The notes beneath the pieces are model-generated. The model did not search any database and was not told the DNA's origin. It saw nothing but the letters and a program-made list of their open reading frames with translations. Positions 17,754-25,727 of a stretch of DNA of 35,525 bases are shown in pieces. Position 1 is the first letter of the stretch, and every line of letters starts with the position of its first letter. The DNA comes from CAYRTD01 sp964595055 (GTDB lineage: Bacteria; Bacteroidota; Bacteroidia; Bacteroidales; GCA-2748055): NCBI GenBank assembly GCA_964595055.1, contig CAZQOV010000010.1, positions 1-35,525 of the forward strand, given 5' to 3'. A program made the translations under genes and the position numbers.

Positions 17754-18749
17754 ATGGGTCCCTTCAAAATCCATATTGATAAAAATTCTTCTGTTCCTGT
17801 TTACCGGCAGATCATTATTCAGGTCGAGGATGGGGTCGGCTCCGGTCTGCTTTCCCCTGGTGCCGGTTTACCCTCTGTTAATCACCTGATAAAAAGCTTA
17901 AATGTATCAAGAGACACTGCTTTTAAGGCTTACGAACACCTTAAGACCCGGGGAATCATCGAATCCATCCCGTCCAAAGGTTATTATGTCAGGGAAAGCA
18001 AAATCAGGGTTTTACTGTTCCTCGATCTTTACAGTCCTTTTAAAGAGGGCTTGTATAATTCCTTGAGAAATAATTTGCCTGAAAGTTTCAGTATAGACCT
18101 CTATTTTCATCACTATAATTCGGAAGTTTTCAGGAACATCCTGGAATATGGAAAGGGACGGTATCAGTATTTTGTGATCATGAGTTTTCAGGGCCAGGGA
18201 ACAACCCAGGTGTTGGAAAAGATGGATAAAGACAGGGTGCTTATTCTTGACATGCGTTATGGAGCTCCCGAGTATTTTCCAAAGATCTATCAGGACTTCG
18301 GAGACGCCTTTTATCAATGTCTTTTGGCAGGAAGGCATAAATTCCATAAATATTCCGAAATTATCTATGCCTTACGATCGGATTCTCATCATCCTGATGA
18401 GTCAGCCATCCCATTCATCAATTTTTGTTCAGACCATGGGATAGAGGGAAAAGTGATTGATGGAGTAAAAAATGAAGATATTAAAAAAGATAAAGCCTAT
18501 ATAGTTGTATCTGATAATGATCTGGTAAGAATTATTGAAAAATCCAAAGAGGAAAAATTCAAAATGGGCAGAGATATTGGTCTGATCTCCTATAATGATA
18601 CGGCTGTAAAAAAGGTTATCGGTGATGGCATTACTGTGATATCGACAGATTTTAGTGAAATGGGAAGAAAGGCAGCCGATTTCCTTAAGCATCCCGGATT
18701 CATAGACCTGTCTATTCCGACTAAACTTATTGAAAGAAATTCCTTGTAA
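17754..18749 (+). CDS. GntR-family regulator with sugar-sensor-like domain
   Basis: Transcription factor of 331 residues. Residues about 10-80 form the GntR winged helix: VPVYRQIIIQVEDGVGSGLL, LPSVNHLIKSLNVSRDTAFKAYEHL, and the wing RGIIESIPSKGYYV. Residues about 84-325 resemble a LacI/periplasmic-binding-protein effector domain (IRVLLFLDLYSPF, DIGLISYNDTAV, TDFSEMGRKAADFL). Bacteroides FucR, which controls the fucose operon, is as I recall a GntR protein, and this gene lies directly after fucI, so a fucose-responsive regulator is likely. That assignment rests on position. Its stop is 4 bp from the end of the convergent histidine kinase gene. Confidence 0.85.
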   Translation: MGPFKIHIDKNSSVPVYRQIIIQVEDGVGSGLLSPGAGLPSVNHLIKSLNVSRDTAFKAYEHLKTRGIIESIPSKGYYVRESKIRVLLFLDLYSPFKEGLYNSLRNNLPESFSIDLYFHHYNSEVFRNILEYGKGRYQYFVIMSFQGQGTTQVLEKMDKDRVLILDMRYGAPEYFPKIYQDFGDAFYQCLLAGRHKFHKYSEIIYALRSDSHHPDESAIPFINFCSDHGIEGKVIDGVKNEDIKKDKAYIVVSDNDLVRIIEKSKEEKFKMGRDIGLISYNDTAVKKVIGDGITVISTDFSEMGRKAADFLKHPGFIDLSIPTKLIERNSL

Positions 18750-18753
18750 TCCT

Positions 18754-20103
18754 CTAGAATGTGAGGGTGAAAACGGTTTCTTTATCCGGTTGAGACTGGG
18801 CAGTAATTGTACCTCCGTGTAATCGTAAAATTTGTCGGGACAAGGAAAGTCCTATGCCTGATCCGGAAGGTTTGGTTGTGAAGAAGGGGATGAAGATTTT
18901 ATCGATTACATCTTTTAATATTCCGGTTCCATTATCAATAACCTGCATGGTGGGACGGCCTCTTTTATTAAAAAAAGCTTTCATGATAATTTTCGGATCC
19001 TCTTTACCATCTACTGCATGGATGCTGTTTTTGACAAGATTGATCATAACTTGTTCAATAAGTTGTTCATCCATAGAAACTTCAAAGCTTTCAGGTTCTA
19101 TATGCTTGATCAAATGAATGTCTTTACCTTTCATCTCCTCTTTCATTAATTCTTCAATGTTTTTGAAAAGATCATTTGCCTTGACCAGCTTAAAATTAGG
19201 CTTTGGAATTCGTGTGAGATTTCGATAGGTATTTACAAAATGCAGCAGGCCGTTACTCCTTTTATTTATTGTGGTAAGCGCCTGCTTGATCTCCTGGACA
19301 GTGTCGATATCCATATTTTCCGTACCGGCTTGCGATGTATAGGGCTTCAGAATGCTTTCCAATGTGGCAGATAAACTGGCTATCGGGGTAATGGAATTCA
19401 TGATTTCATGTGTAAGTACCCTGATCAATTTTTGCCAGGCCTCGGTTTCCTGTTCTTCAAGTACATTCTGGATATTTTTTATGGTAGCCAGAACGATGAT
19501 CTTATTTTTCAGTTTTAGTTCGGTTGCATGAATGGCCAGTTGGAGAAAATCATCATCGTCCTGTACTTTTACCAGTTTGTTATATCCGGGTTTTATTTTT
19601 AACAGTGTATCCACCAATTCGCCTGAAAGTGTATTCAGTTTTTCGATATTATTAATGGAACTTAACTGAAATAATTTCTTTGCGGCCTTATTAATCATTT
19701 CCACCGTTCCGTTTTTTTGATATGCCAGAATGCTCACATCGATATTTTGAACGATGCTTTGCAGGTAATGAAAGTGTTCCTCTTTTTCTGATCTTACCTT
19801 TTGAAAATCTGTAATGACATCGTCGAAAGCTTTGTTTAATTCATTAAACGACCTGCCCATTCCCTCAATTTGAAAGGAACGGGTAAATTCTGAAAACCGG
19901 ATAGACTCCAGAAAGCTTGCCAGATCGCGGTTGGTTTTGTCAACAAACCTGATAAGAGAATAGATTTGTAACAGGATAAGTAAAAAAATGAGAATAGGGG
20001 TAAGGTATGTTTCTGTATCGAGCAGATAGAAAAAGAGAAATACAGTCAAAGCAAAAGCCAAAACCCTTATGATCAATACAGTTCTAAAATTTTTATAAAT
20101 CAT
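18754..20103 (-). CDS. Sensor histidine kinase (NtrY-like)
   Basis: Membrane-bound kinase of 449 residues. Two hydrophobic helices (about 9-28 and 34-51) form a hairpin with almost no periplasmic loop, so the signal is probably sensed in or near the membrane. A linker, a PAS-like domain (about 110-215), and the dimerisation/phosphoacceptor helix with H232 (LTHEIMNSITPI) follow. The ATPase domain shows NLVKNSIHA (N box), DNGTG (G1) and SGIGLSLSRQI (G2). Its start codon lies inside the end of the response-regulator gene (11-bp overlap), implying coupled translation and a cognate pair. The pair reads away from the export operon at 21842, its likely target. Confidence 0.92.
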   Translation of the reverse strand: MIYKNFRTVLIIRVLAFALTVFLFFYLLDTETYLTPILIFLLILLQIYSLIRFVDKTNRDLASFLESIRFSEFTRSFQIEGMGRSFNELNKAFDDVITDFQKVRSEKEEHFHYLQSIVQNIDVSILAYQKNGTVEMINKAAKKLFQLSSINNIEKLNTLSGELVDTLLKIKPGYNKLVKVQDDDDFLQLAIHATELKLKNKIIVLATIKNIQNVLEEQETEAWQKLIRVLTHEIMNSITPIASLSATLESILKPYTSQAGTENMDIDTVQEIKQALTTINKRSNGLLHFVNTYRNLTRIPKPNFKLVKANDLFKNIEELMKEEMKGKDIHLIKHIEPESFEVSMDEQLIEQVMINLVKNSIHAVDGKEDPKIIMKAFFNKRGRPTMQVIDNGTGILKDVIDKIFIPFFTTKPSGSGIGLSLSRQILRLHGGTITAQSQPDKETVFTLTF

Positions 20104-21469
20104 GTTTTTCCATTCTACGATATAAAGAGGTTCTAGTTAATCCCAGATCCTGAGCAGCTTGCGTGATATTCCCCTGGTATTGCTTTAAAACTTTGCTTAT
20201 TACTTGTTTTTCAATATCATCGAGATTATAGCTGTCAAATTCAAAATCGCTTCCTGCTTTAGACTGTGAACTTAATATAAAATCATCCGGGCTAAGGCTG
20301 TCTCCTTCAGTCATAATCACTGCCCTTTCAATTGCATGCTGTAATTCCCTGACGTTTCCCGGCCAGGAATAATGATTCAGCTTTTTCATTGCACCGGATT
20401 GAATATTTCTAATGGACTTTCGGTATTTTTTGGAATATACTTTTAAGAAATGCTCTGCAAGAACTGGGATATCCCCTTGTCGGTCTCTTAAAGGCGGAAG
20501 GTGAATTTCAACGGTGTTAATCCGGTAGAGCAAATCCTGCCTGAAATTTCCTTCTGCAACTTCCCTGTGAAGATCATTATTGGTAGCACAAATGAGCCTA
20601 ACATCTATGTCTATGGGTTTATTCGCTCCCACCCGGGTTACTTCTCTGCGTTCAATTACCGTGAGTAACTTAGTCTGCATCTGGGAAGAAAGGTTCCCTA
20701 TTTCATCCAGGAACAGGGTGCCTCCAGAAGCGATTTCAAATCTTCCCTGCTTTGCCGTTTTTGCATCAGTAAAGGCTCCTTTTACATGCCCAAAAAGTTC
20801 ACTCTCAAACAAAGTCTCTGCAATTGACCCAAGATCGACACTGATAAATACCTCATCTTTCCTGGATGAATTCCTGTATAATGCCCTGGCTACAAGTTCT
20901 TTACCTGTGCCGTTTTCGCCAAGAATAAGAACATTGGCATCGGTAGCGGCAACTTTTTTTATGGTGTTAAACACTTTCATCATTTCTTCCGACTGTCCGA
21001 TAAAGTCGGTAAAAGGCTGATCCAGCACTGCAGAAATTTCTCTTTGTTTTTGTCTCAGTTCATTGGCCTCTTTTCTCGATTTGCTTAGTTTAATGGAAGA
21101 ATTGATGGTGGCCAGGAGTTTTTCATTTTGCCAGGGCTTAAGAATAAAATCTGTTGCCCCTGCTTTAATTGCCTTTACTGCTTTTTCAGCATCTCCATAC
21201 GCGGTAATAAAAACAACCACAGCAGTAGGATCAATATTTAAAATCCGGTCCAGCCAGTCAAAACCTTCCTGTCCTGATATGGCATCTTTCGTAAAATTCA
21301 TATCCAGGAGAATTACATCCCAACTTTCTTTTTTTAACATTTCAGGTATTTTTTCCGGGCCGGGTAGGGTTTCGATCATTTCTACCTCGGGTTTCAAGAG
21401 CAGTTTTAAGGCAAATAAAATGTCCTGATTATCATCAACCACTAAAACTTTTCCTTTTTTCGTACTCAT
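20093..21469 (-). CDS. NtrC-family sigma-54 response regulator
   Basis: Enhancer-binding activator of 458 residues in three domains. The receiver (1-125) has D12/D13, phospho-acceptor D56 and the K111-P switch. The AAA+ domain (about 155-390) has Walker A GENGTGKE (184-191), Walker B TLFLDE, the R-finger region and WPGNVREL. The C-terminal Fis-type helix-turn-helix ends NITQAAQDLGLTRTSLYRRMEKHDL. The sigma-54 contact loop reads GAFTDA (231-236) rather than the textbook GAFTGA. The receiver carries a short extra loop after D56 (MNFTKDAISGQEGF), common in Bacteroidota regulators as I recall. It overlaps the downstream kinase gene and is divergent from the export operon. Confidence 0.94.
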   Translation of the reverse strand: MSTKKGKVLVVDDNQDILFALKLLLKPEVEMIETLPGPEKIPEMLKKESWDVILLDMNFTKDAISGQEGFDWLDRILNIDPTAVVVFITAYGDAEKAVKAIKAGATDFILKPWQNEKLLATINSSIKLSKSRKEANELRQKQREISAVLDQPFTDFIGQSEEMMKVFNTIKKVAATDANVLILGENGTGKELVARALYRNSSRKDEVFISVDLGSIAETLFESELFGHVKGAFTDAKTAKQGRFEIASGGTLFLDEIGNLSSQMQTKLLTVIERREVTRVGANKPIDIDVRLICATNNDLHREVAEGNFRQDLLYRINTVEIHLPPLRDRQGDIPVLAEHFLKVYSKKYRKSIRNIQSGAMKKLNHYSWPGNVRELQHAIERAVIMTEGDSLSPDDFILSSQSKAGSDFEFDSYNLDDIEKQVISKVLKQYQGNITQAAQDLGLTRTSLYRRMEKHDL

Positions 21470-21555
21470 TTTATCTTTGTTTTTCTTTTGATCCTGAGCA
21501 ATGAGAAATTTTGCAGATTACCGTGGGTTTGCTGAACTATTTCTTCTCCATTTGG

Positions 21556-21563
21556 CAAAGATA
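21556..21563 (-). promoter_or_regulatory. Candidate -7 element for the response regulator gene
   Basis: The minus strand reads TATCTTTG, a full TAnnTTTG match, about 87 bp upstream of the regulator start codon. No -33 TTG is found at 19-20 bp. Confidence 0.3.
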
Positions 21564-21697
21564 AATACCCTGTAATTGATTATAGCCTGAATCTCCGGCA
21601 ACCTTGCTTTTCTCTGTGAAACAACTTAAAAATGATTTCTTGTCGTTCAACGATGGTTTTGAATTAATTGGTCTAAAATACAAATCTTTTTTTAAAT

Positions 21698-21711
21698 GTT
21701 CGAATCCGAAC
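21698..21711. promoter_or_regulatory. Inverted repeat, possible activator site
   Basis: GTTCG-AATC-CGAAC is a perfect 5-bp inverted repeat with a 4-bp centre, about 100 bp upstream of the weak sigma-54-like element. That distance would suit binding of the divergent NtrC-type regulator, but the assignment is inference. Confidence 0.3.
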
Positions 21712-21800
21712 GTTAAATGTTTCATTATCGGACACTTTCTATATAAGGATTGGCATTGCGGCATAGGTTAATAGTCAGTAAATCAGTGCATATACCCCTT

Positions 21801-21816
21801 TGGCATAATTAATGTA
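21801..21816 (+). promoter_or_regulatory. Weak sigma-54-like promoter before export operon
   Basis: TGGCAT at 21801-21806 and ATGTA at 21812-21816 have the right -24/-12 spacing (GG to G of the -12 box, 11 bp). The -12 box has GT where GC is nearly invariant, so the match is poor. Predicted transcription would begin about 15 bp before the ATG at 21842. Confidence 0.22.
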
Positions 21817-21841
21817 AAAAGATAGAGCAAAAATTGCACAC

Positions 21842-23104
21842 ATGAACGGAATGGACAAGAAAATTGAAAAAAAGAAAGGACTTTCCAAAAGAATGGTATG
21901 GGTTATTGTTGGTGTGGTAGCCATTTCCTTGATCTTCTATAATATCGTTTTTGGAGATAAAAGTTCAAAATTAAATGTAGACCTGGAAAAAATCAGTATC
22001 GAATCGGTAGAAGAAAACGTATTTCAGGACTATATTGCTGTTCAGGGAGTTGTTGAGCCCATTAAGACTATTTATCTTGATGCAGTTGAGGGAGGAAGAG
22101 TTGAAGAAATCTTGCGGGAAGAGGGAGGCATGTTAAAGAAGGGAGATCCCATAATGCGGTTATCGAACAGTAATCTTATTCTTGAGATATCCAATACGGA
22201 AGCGCAGGTTTTGCGGACCATTAATGAATTAAGAAATGCGCGTAACTACATGCAGCAACAGCTATTGAGTTCAAATATACAAATTCTCCAACTTAATAAA
22301 GATGTTCGGCAATTAAAACGCAATTATGAGAAAAACAATCTCCTTTATAAGGAAAATCATATTTCTGATGAGGAGTACCAGCAATCGAAGGAAGAATATT
22401 ATACAGCAAAAAAACTTCTGGACCTGCAGAAAGAACATCATGTTAGTGATTCCATTTACCGGGAAGTGCAGGTAACTTCACTTGAAGCTTCTGTTAAAAA
22501 CATGAATGAAAATCTCAAACTTGCGCAGAAGCGTCTTGATAATTTGAATATTAAAGCCCCGGTTGAGGGTGAACTGGCCACCCTCAATCCGGAAATTGGG
22601 GAAGTAATAAATTACGGAACCCGCATAGGTACGATAAATATACTCGATTCGTATAAACTCCGGGTAGATATAGACGAGCATTATGTTTCCCGGGTCAGCC
22701 TGGGATTGACCGGAGAAGCGGATTTTGCCGGTCAAAAATATATTATCCAAATTGTTAAGCTATATCCTGAAGTTCAGAATGGCCGGTTTGCTGTTGATAT
22801 GATTTTCACAAAGGATGTCCCTCCCCAGATCAAGATCGGTCAGACTTCCAGAATTAAGCTTGAACTGGGAGAATCCCAGAAAGCCATGCTGCTTCCTAAG
22901 GGAGGCTTTTATCAGAGCACCGGGGGGCAATGGGTATACGTAATTGATCCTTCCGGAGAATTTGCCGTTAAACGTCAAATCAGTATCGGGCGTCAGAATC
23001 CAAGATATTATGAAGTTCTTGATGGGTTAAATGAAGGAGAGGAGGTCATTGTTTCTTCTTATGATAATTTTGGAGATGTTGATAAACTGATCCTGAAAAA
23101 ATAA
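21842..23104 (+). CDS. HlyD/MacA-type membrane fusion protein
   Basis: Periplasmic adaptor of a tripartite exporter, joining an inner-membrane pump to a TolC-like channel. The protein has 420 residues: a basic cytoplasmic tail, one membrane anchor (about 19-41), then a first lipoyl half (about 65-108, GRVEEILREEGGMLKKGDPIMRL). A long coiled-coil hairpin (about 115-230, rich in Q, E, K and L) follows, then the second lipoyl half (NIKAPVEGELATLNPEIGEVI) and beta-barrel/membrane-proximal domains ending DGLNEGEEVIVSSYDNF. The anchor instead of a lipobox, and the ABC ATPase directly downstream (55 bp), point to the MacA-like ABC class rather than RND pumps. It is the first gene of the operon and divergent from the two-component pair. 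Confidence 0.92.
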   Translation: MNGMDKKIEKKKGLSKRMVWVIVGVVAISLIFYNIVFGDKSSKLNVDLEKISIESVEENVFQDYIAVQGVVEPIKTIYLDAVEGGRVEEILREEGGMLKKGDPIMRLSNSNLILEISNTEAQVLRTINELRNARNYMQQQLLSSNIQILQLNKDVRQLKRNYEKNNLLYKENHISDEEYQQSKEEYYTAKKLLDLQKEHHVSDSIYREVQVTSLEASVKNMNENLKLAQKRLDNLNIKAPVEGELATLNPEIGEVINYGTRIGTINILDSYKLRVDIDEHYVSRVSLGLTGEADFAGQKYIIQIVKLYPEVQNGRFAVDMIFTKDVPPQIKIGQTSRIKLELGESQKAMLLPKGGFYQSTGGQWVYVIDPSGEFAVKRQISIGRQNPRYYEVLDGLNEGEEVIVSSYDNFGDVDKLILKK

Positions 23105-23159
23105 GCATTAATCAAGCCTGTAAATATTTTAAAAATAGTAATCATTTAAAGTTATCCTC

Positions 23160-23843
23160 ATGATCAAAACAATAGAATTAACAAAGGTTTTCAGAACTGA
23201 TGAAGTGGAGACCACTGCCCTTAACAAGGTAAATCTTGATATTGCAAGTGGTGAATTTGTTGCCATAATGGGACCATCCGGCTGCGGTAAATCTACACTT
23301 TTGAATATCCTGGGATTATTGGATAATCCCAGCGGCGGACAATTGTTTTTCCTTGACAAGGATGTTACAAAATATTCAGAGCGGAACAGGACCAATCTCC
23401 GCAAGTCGAATATTGGATTTGTTTTTCAGAGCTTTAATCTTATCGATGAGTTGAATGTCTTTGAAAATGTCGAACTTCCGCTTTTATATCAACGAGTATC
23501 TTCCGGGGATAGGAAAAAAAGAGTTGAAAAGGTCCTTGACCGGATGAAGATCTCTCACAGGAAGAAGCATTTCCCGCAGCAACTTTCAGGAGGTCAGCAA
23601 CAAAGGGTGGCTATTGCCAGGGCTGTTGTTTCTAAACCTAAACTGATTTTGGCCGATGAGCCTACCGGGAACCTCGATTCCTCAAACGGAGAAGAAGTGA
23701 TGAACCTTTTATCCGAACTCAATCAGGAAGGTACTACTATTATTATGGTAACTCATTCTCCCACAGATGCGGATAAAGCTCATAGAATCATTCAATTATT
23801 TGACGGGCATATCGTGACCGAGAATATTAAGCAAAGGGTATAG
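23160..23843 (+). CDS. MacB/LolD-type ABC transporter ATPase
   Basis: Stand-alone nucleotide-binding subunit of 227 residues. Walker A GPSGCGKST is at 38-46, the Q-loop FVFQSFNLI at 88-96, signature LSGGQQQR at 142-149, Walker B LILADEP at 162-168, followed by the D-loop (NLDS), and the H-switch is VTHS. The wording of these motifs is that of the LolD/MacB/FtsE family, whose members power mechanotransmission pumps with FtsX-like permeases. No permease domain is fused and none is encoded in the window, so its membrane partner must be elsewhere. It follows the adaptor gene by 55 bp and precedes the small unknown gene by 34 bp. Confidence 0.95.
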   Translation: MIKTIELTKVFRTDEVETTALNKVNLDIASGEFVAIMGPSGCGKSTLLNILGLLDNPSGGQLFFLDKDVTKYSERNRTNLRKSNIGFVFQSFNLIDELNVFENVELPLLYQRVSSGDRKKRVEKVLDRMKISHRKKHFPQQLSGGQQQRVAIARAVVSKPKLILADEPTGNLDSSNGEEVMNLLSELNQEGTTIIMVTHSPTDADKAHRIIQLFDGHIVTENIKQRV

Positions 23844-23877
23844 TAGAAAATTAGACGAATCATTGAAATAATGAATC

Positions 23878-24165
23878 ATGATAGCTCTTTGTGTACCCAT
23901 ACCAAATTTCGGAGATGAACAGTTTGCCAATATTAAATTAAAAGTAGATGAAAAGCGAATGAGTTTTAATTATCGGGTAGTTTCATTTCCCTGTGATGCC
24001 GAAGATGAGCTTATGACCGGGCATGACAAACTGGAGTTATCCCTGGCCCAAATTCACCGACTCAAAAAAGCCATTGCAGGCTATAACAAAAACCGGGAAC
24101 TCATCCAAATATATAATCCTGCTGAAGATGCCACTCATATTCAGGTACTCTGCAGAAAGAAATAA
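23878..24165 (+). CDS. Unrecognised 95-residue protein in export operon
   Basis: I do not recognise this family. The 95-residue protein has no signal peptide or membrane segment and is therefore probably cytosolic. It starts MIALCVPIPNFGDEQFANIKLKV, has a central helical part (LELSLAQIHRLKKAIAGYNKNRELIQIY) and ends in a beta-like stretch with basic residues (IQVLCRKK). It fills the gap between the ATPase (34 bp upstream) and the TolC gene (9 bp downstream) on the same strand, which supports it as a real, co-transcribed gene. A regulatory or accessory role in the exporter is possible from position only. Confidence 0.65.
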   Translation: MIALCVPIPNFGDEQFANIKLKVDEKRMSFNYRVVSFPCDAEDELMTGHDKLELSLAQIHRLKKAIAGYNKNRELIQIYNPAEDATHIQVLCRKK

Positions 24166-24174
24166 TTTTTTCCT

Positions 24175-25515
24175 ATGAATAAATCAATTTCATTAGTTAT
24201 CACCTTAGTCTTATTTCCTTTGGTTATCAAGGCTCAGGAAGATGTATGGACCCTCGAAAGATGTATCAATTATGCCCTTCAGAATAACCTTGATATAAAA
24301 CGTCAGGAACTGCAGTCCGGATTATCCAGGCAGGATTATCGGCAAAACCGGTATAATTTACTTCCCGGCATAGGAGCAGGTGTTGAACATGAATTTAGCA
24401 CCGGACGATCCCTGAATATTGAAAATTACGAATGGGAAGACAGAAGCAAGCAACAGGGATCTGCCGGCATAAGTGCTGATCTTACCTTGTTCAATGGCCT
24501 TGAGAATTATAATTCCATCCAGGAGGGTAAGTTCTTATTTCTGAGCAGTGAGGCAGATTTGGAAACTCTTAAAAATGACATGATTCTTAAACTTGCTGCC
24601 TATTACCTTGATATTCTTTTCTCAGAAGAATTGGCAGAGGTAGCCAAAAGTCAGCATGAGCTTACCAAAATGCAACTCGAACGAACGAAAAGTCTTGTGG
24701 AGGTGGGTAATGCAGCCAGATCTGAATTGCTTGAAATGCAGGCTCAGGCCGCTTCCGAAAAGCTTAAGGTGACCGAGACTAAAAATGCACTGGATATAGC
24801 CATCCTCGAACTGACCCAATTACTTGATCTGGATTCTGTAGGGAGTTTTAGGGTTTATAAACCCGATATTAATATCGAATTATTGGAATCTCCTCCATCG
24901 GTTAATGAAATATATGAAAATGCCGTCAATTCCATGCCGGAGATTCAAGGTGCGGAATACAGACTGAAAGCCCAGAAAAAGGCCGTTGCGGTTGCAAAAG
25001 GAACACGCTATCCTGAAATAAGACTTAGCGGATTGTATTATTCTCGTTACCTGGTCGACGCGGTTAATCCAATTGATGCTTCTGCTGGATATCCTATCGA
25101 AGAACAGTTGGAAGATAATCAATACAAAGAGTTGACGATTAACATGAGTATACCCATCTTCTCGAAGATGAATACACAAACAAATATCAACAAATCCAAA
25201 ATACTTCTGGAAGACTATGACTACATGCTGGAGCAACAAAAGCAAATTCTTTATAAGAAAATTCAGCAATATCACGCCGATGCCACTGCTGCATGGGAAA
25301 AGTATTTATCTGCTCTGGAAGCGGTGAACTCCAATGAGGAAGCTTTCAATTATACCCGGCAAAAATTTGAGGTTGGATTGGTTAACTCTGTTGATTTCAA
25401 TATGGCAAAAACCGATCTTACCCGTGCCCAGTCCGATCTTGCCCAGGCGAAATTTGAATATCTTTTTAAGATCAAGATACTGGAATTCTATCAAGGCAAA
25501 CCCATCCAATTATAA
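24175..25515 (+). CDS. TolC-family outer membrane efflux protein
   Basis: Outer-membrane channel component of 446 residues with a signal peptide (1-20, ending VIKAQ). The family layout is visible as two homologous halves, each with long helices. The first includes WTLERCINYALQNNLDIKRQELQ and YYLDILFSEELAEVAKSQHELTKMQLERTKSLVEVGNAARSELLEMQAQ; the second includes QKKAVAVAKGTRYPEIRLSGLYYSRY and the final AFNYTRQKFEVGLVNSVDFNMAKTDLTRAQSDLAQAKFEYLF. It is the last gene of the export operon, 9 bp after the small unknown gene, and a strong intrinsic terminator follows 31 bp downstream. Confidence 0.94.
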   Translation: MNKSISLVITLVLFPLVIKAQEDVWTLERCINYALQNNLDIKRQELQSGLSRQDYRQNRYNLLPGIGAGVEHEFSTGRSLNIENYEWEDRSKQQGSAGISADLTLFNGLENYNSIQEGKFLFLSSEADLETLKNDMILKLAAYYLDILFSEELAEVAKSQHELTKMQLERTKSLVEVGNAARSELLEMQAQAASEKLKVTETKNALDIAILELTQLLDLDSVGSFRVYKPDINIELLESPPSVNEIYENAVNSMPEIQGAEYRLKAQKKAVAVAKGTRYPEIRLSGLYYSRYLVDAVNPIDASAGYPIEEQLEDNQYKELTINMSIPIFSKMNTQTNINKSKILLEDYDYMLEQQKQILYKKIQQYHADATAAWEKYLSALEAVNSNEEAFNYTRQKFEVGLVNSVDFNMAKTDLTRAQSDLAQAKFEYLFKIKILEFYQGKPIQL

Positions 25516-25546
25516 TTTCTTGTTGGTATTATCAACAATAAACCCT

Positions 25547-25583
25547 AAAAAACCATTTCATTTTTCAGAAATGGTTTTTTTTC
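25547..25583 (+). terminator. Rho-independent terminator of export operon
   Basis: The stem AACCATTTC (25551-25559) pairs perfectly with GAAATGGTT (25568-25576). It is extended by AAAA/TTTT to 25547 and 25580, with an 8-nt loop and a T-tract of eight Ts (25575-25582). It lies 31 bp after the TolC stop codon. The A-tract on the opposite side means it could also act in the reverse direction. Confidence 0.85.
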
Positions 25584-25727
25584 TTCCCGGGAATCCAATG
25601 CGTGTAACTTGTGGCCGGCAATGATAAAGAATCTCTTTTATTTGACAATATCATTAGCTTATTTCATATTTTCACAGAACAAAATTCTTCATATTCCGTA
25701 ATCATTTTAAGGTGATTTAAAAATCCT

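Larger units (their letters stand above)
21470..21841. other. Divergent control region: regulator pair / export operon
   Basis: This stretch of 372 bp has no convincing gene. It holds a minus-strand TATCTTTG (21556-21563), a possible -7 box for the regulator gene 87 bp from its start. It also holds a perfect GTTCG-AATC-CGAAC dyad (21698-21711), a TGT-N11-ACA half-site pair (21718-21734), and a weak sigma-54-like element at 21801-21816 just before the adaptor gene. A 75-codon minus-strand open frame in the middle was not accepted as a gene. Confidence 0.5.

Noticed and set aside
18465..18470. Possible gene fusion or frameshift in the GntR regulator because the DNA-binding and sensor parts are so distinct
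   Set aside because: One continuous frame with normal length; GntR proteins with LacI-type sensor domains are a known architecture.
21698..21711. GTTCGAATCC resembling a tRNA T-loop
   Set aside because: The flanking bases do not form a T-arm stem, and no anticodon or acceptor arm is present; it is better read as a DNA inverted repeat.
21537..21764. 75-codon open frame on the minus strand in the divergent control region
   Set aside because: It has no recognisable domain, covers the candidate operator dyad and a -7 motif, and its composition looks like translated AT-rich spacer.
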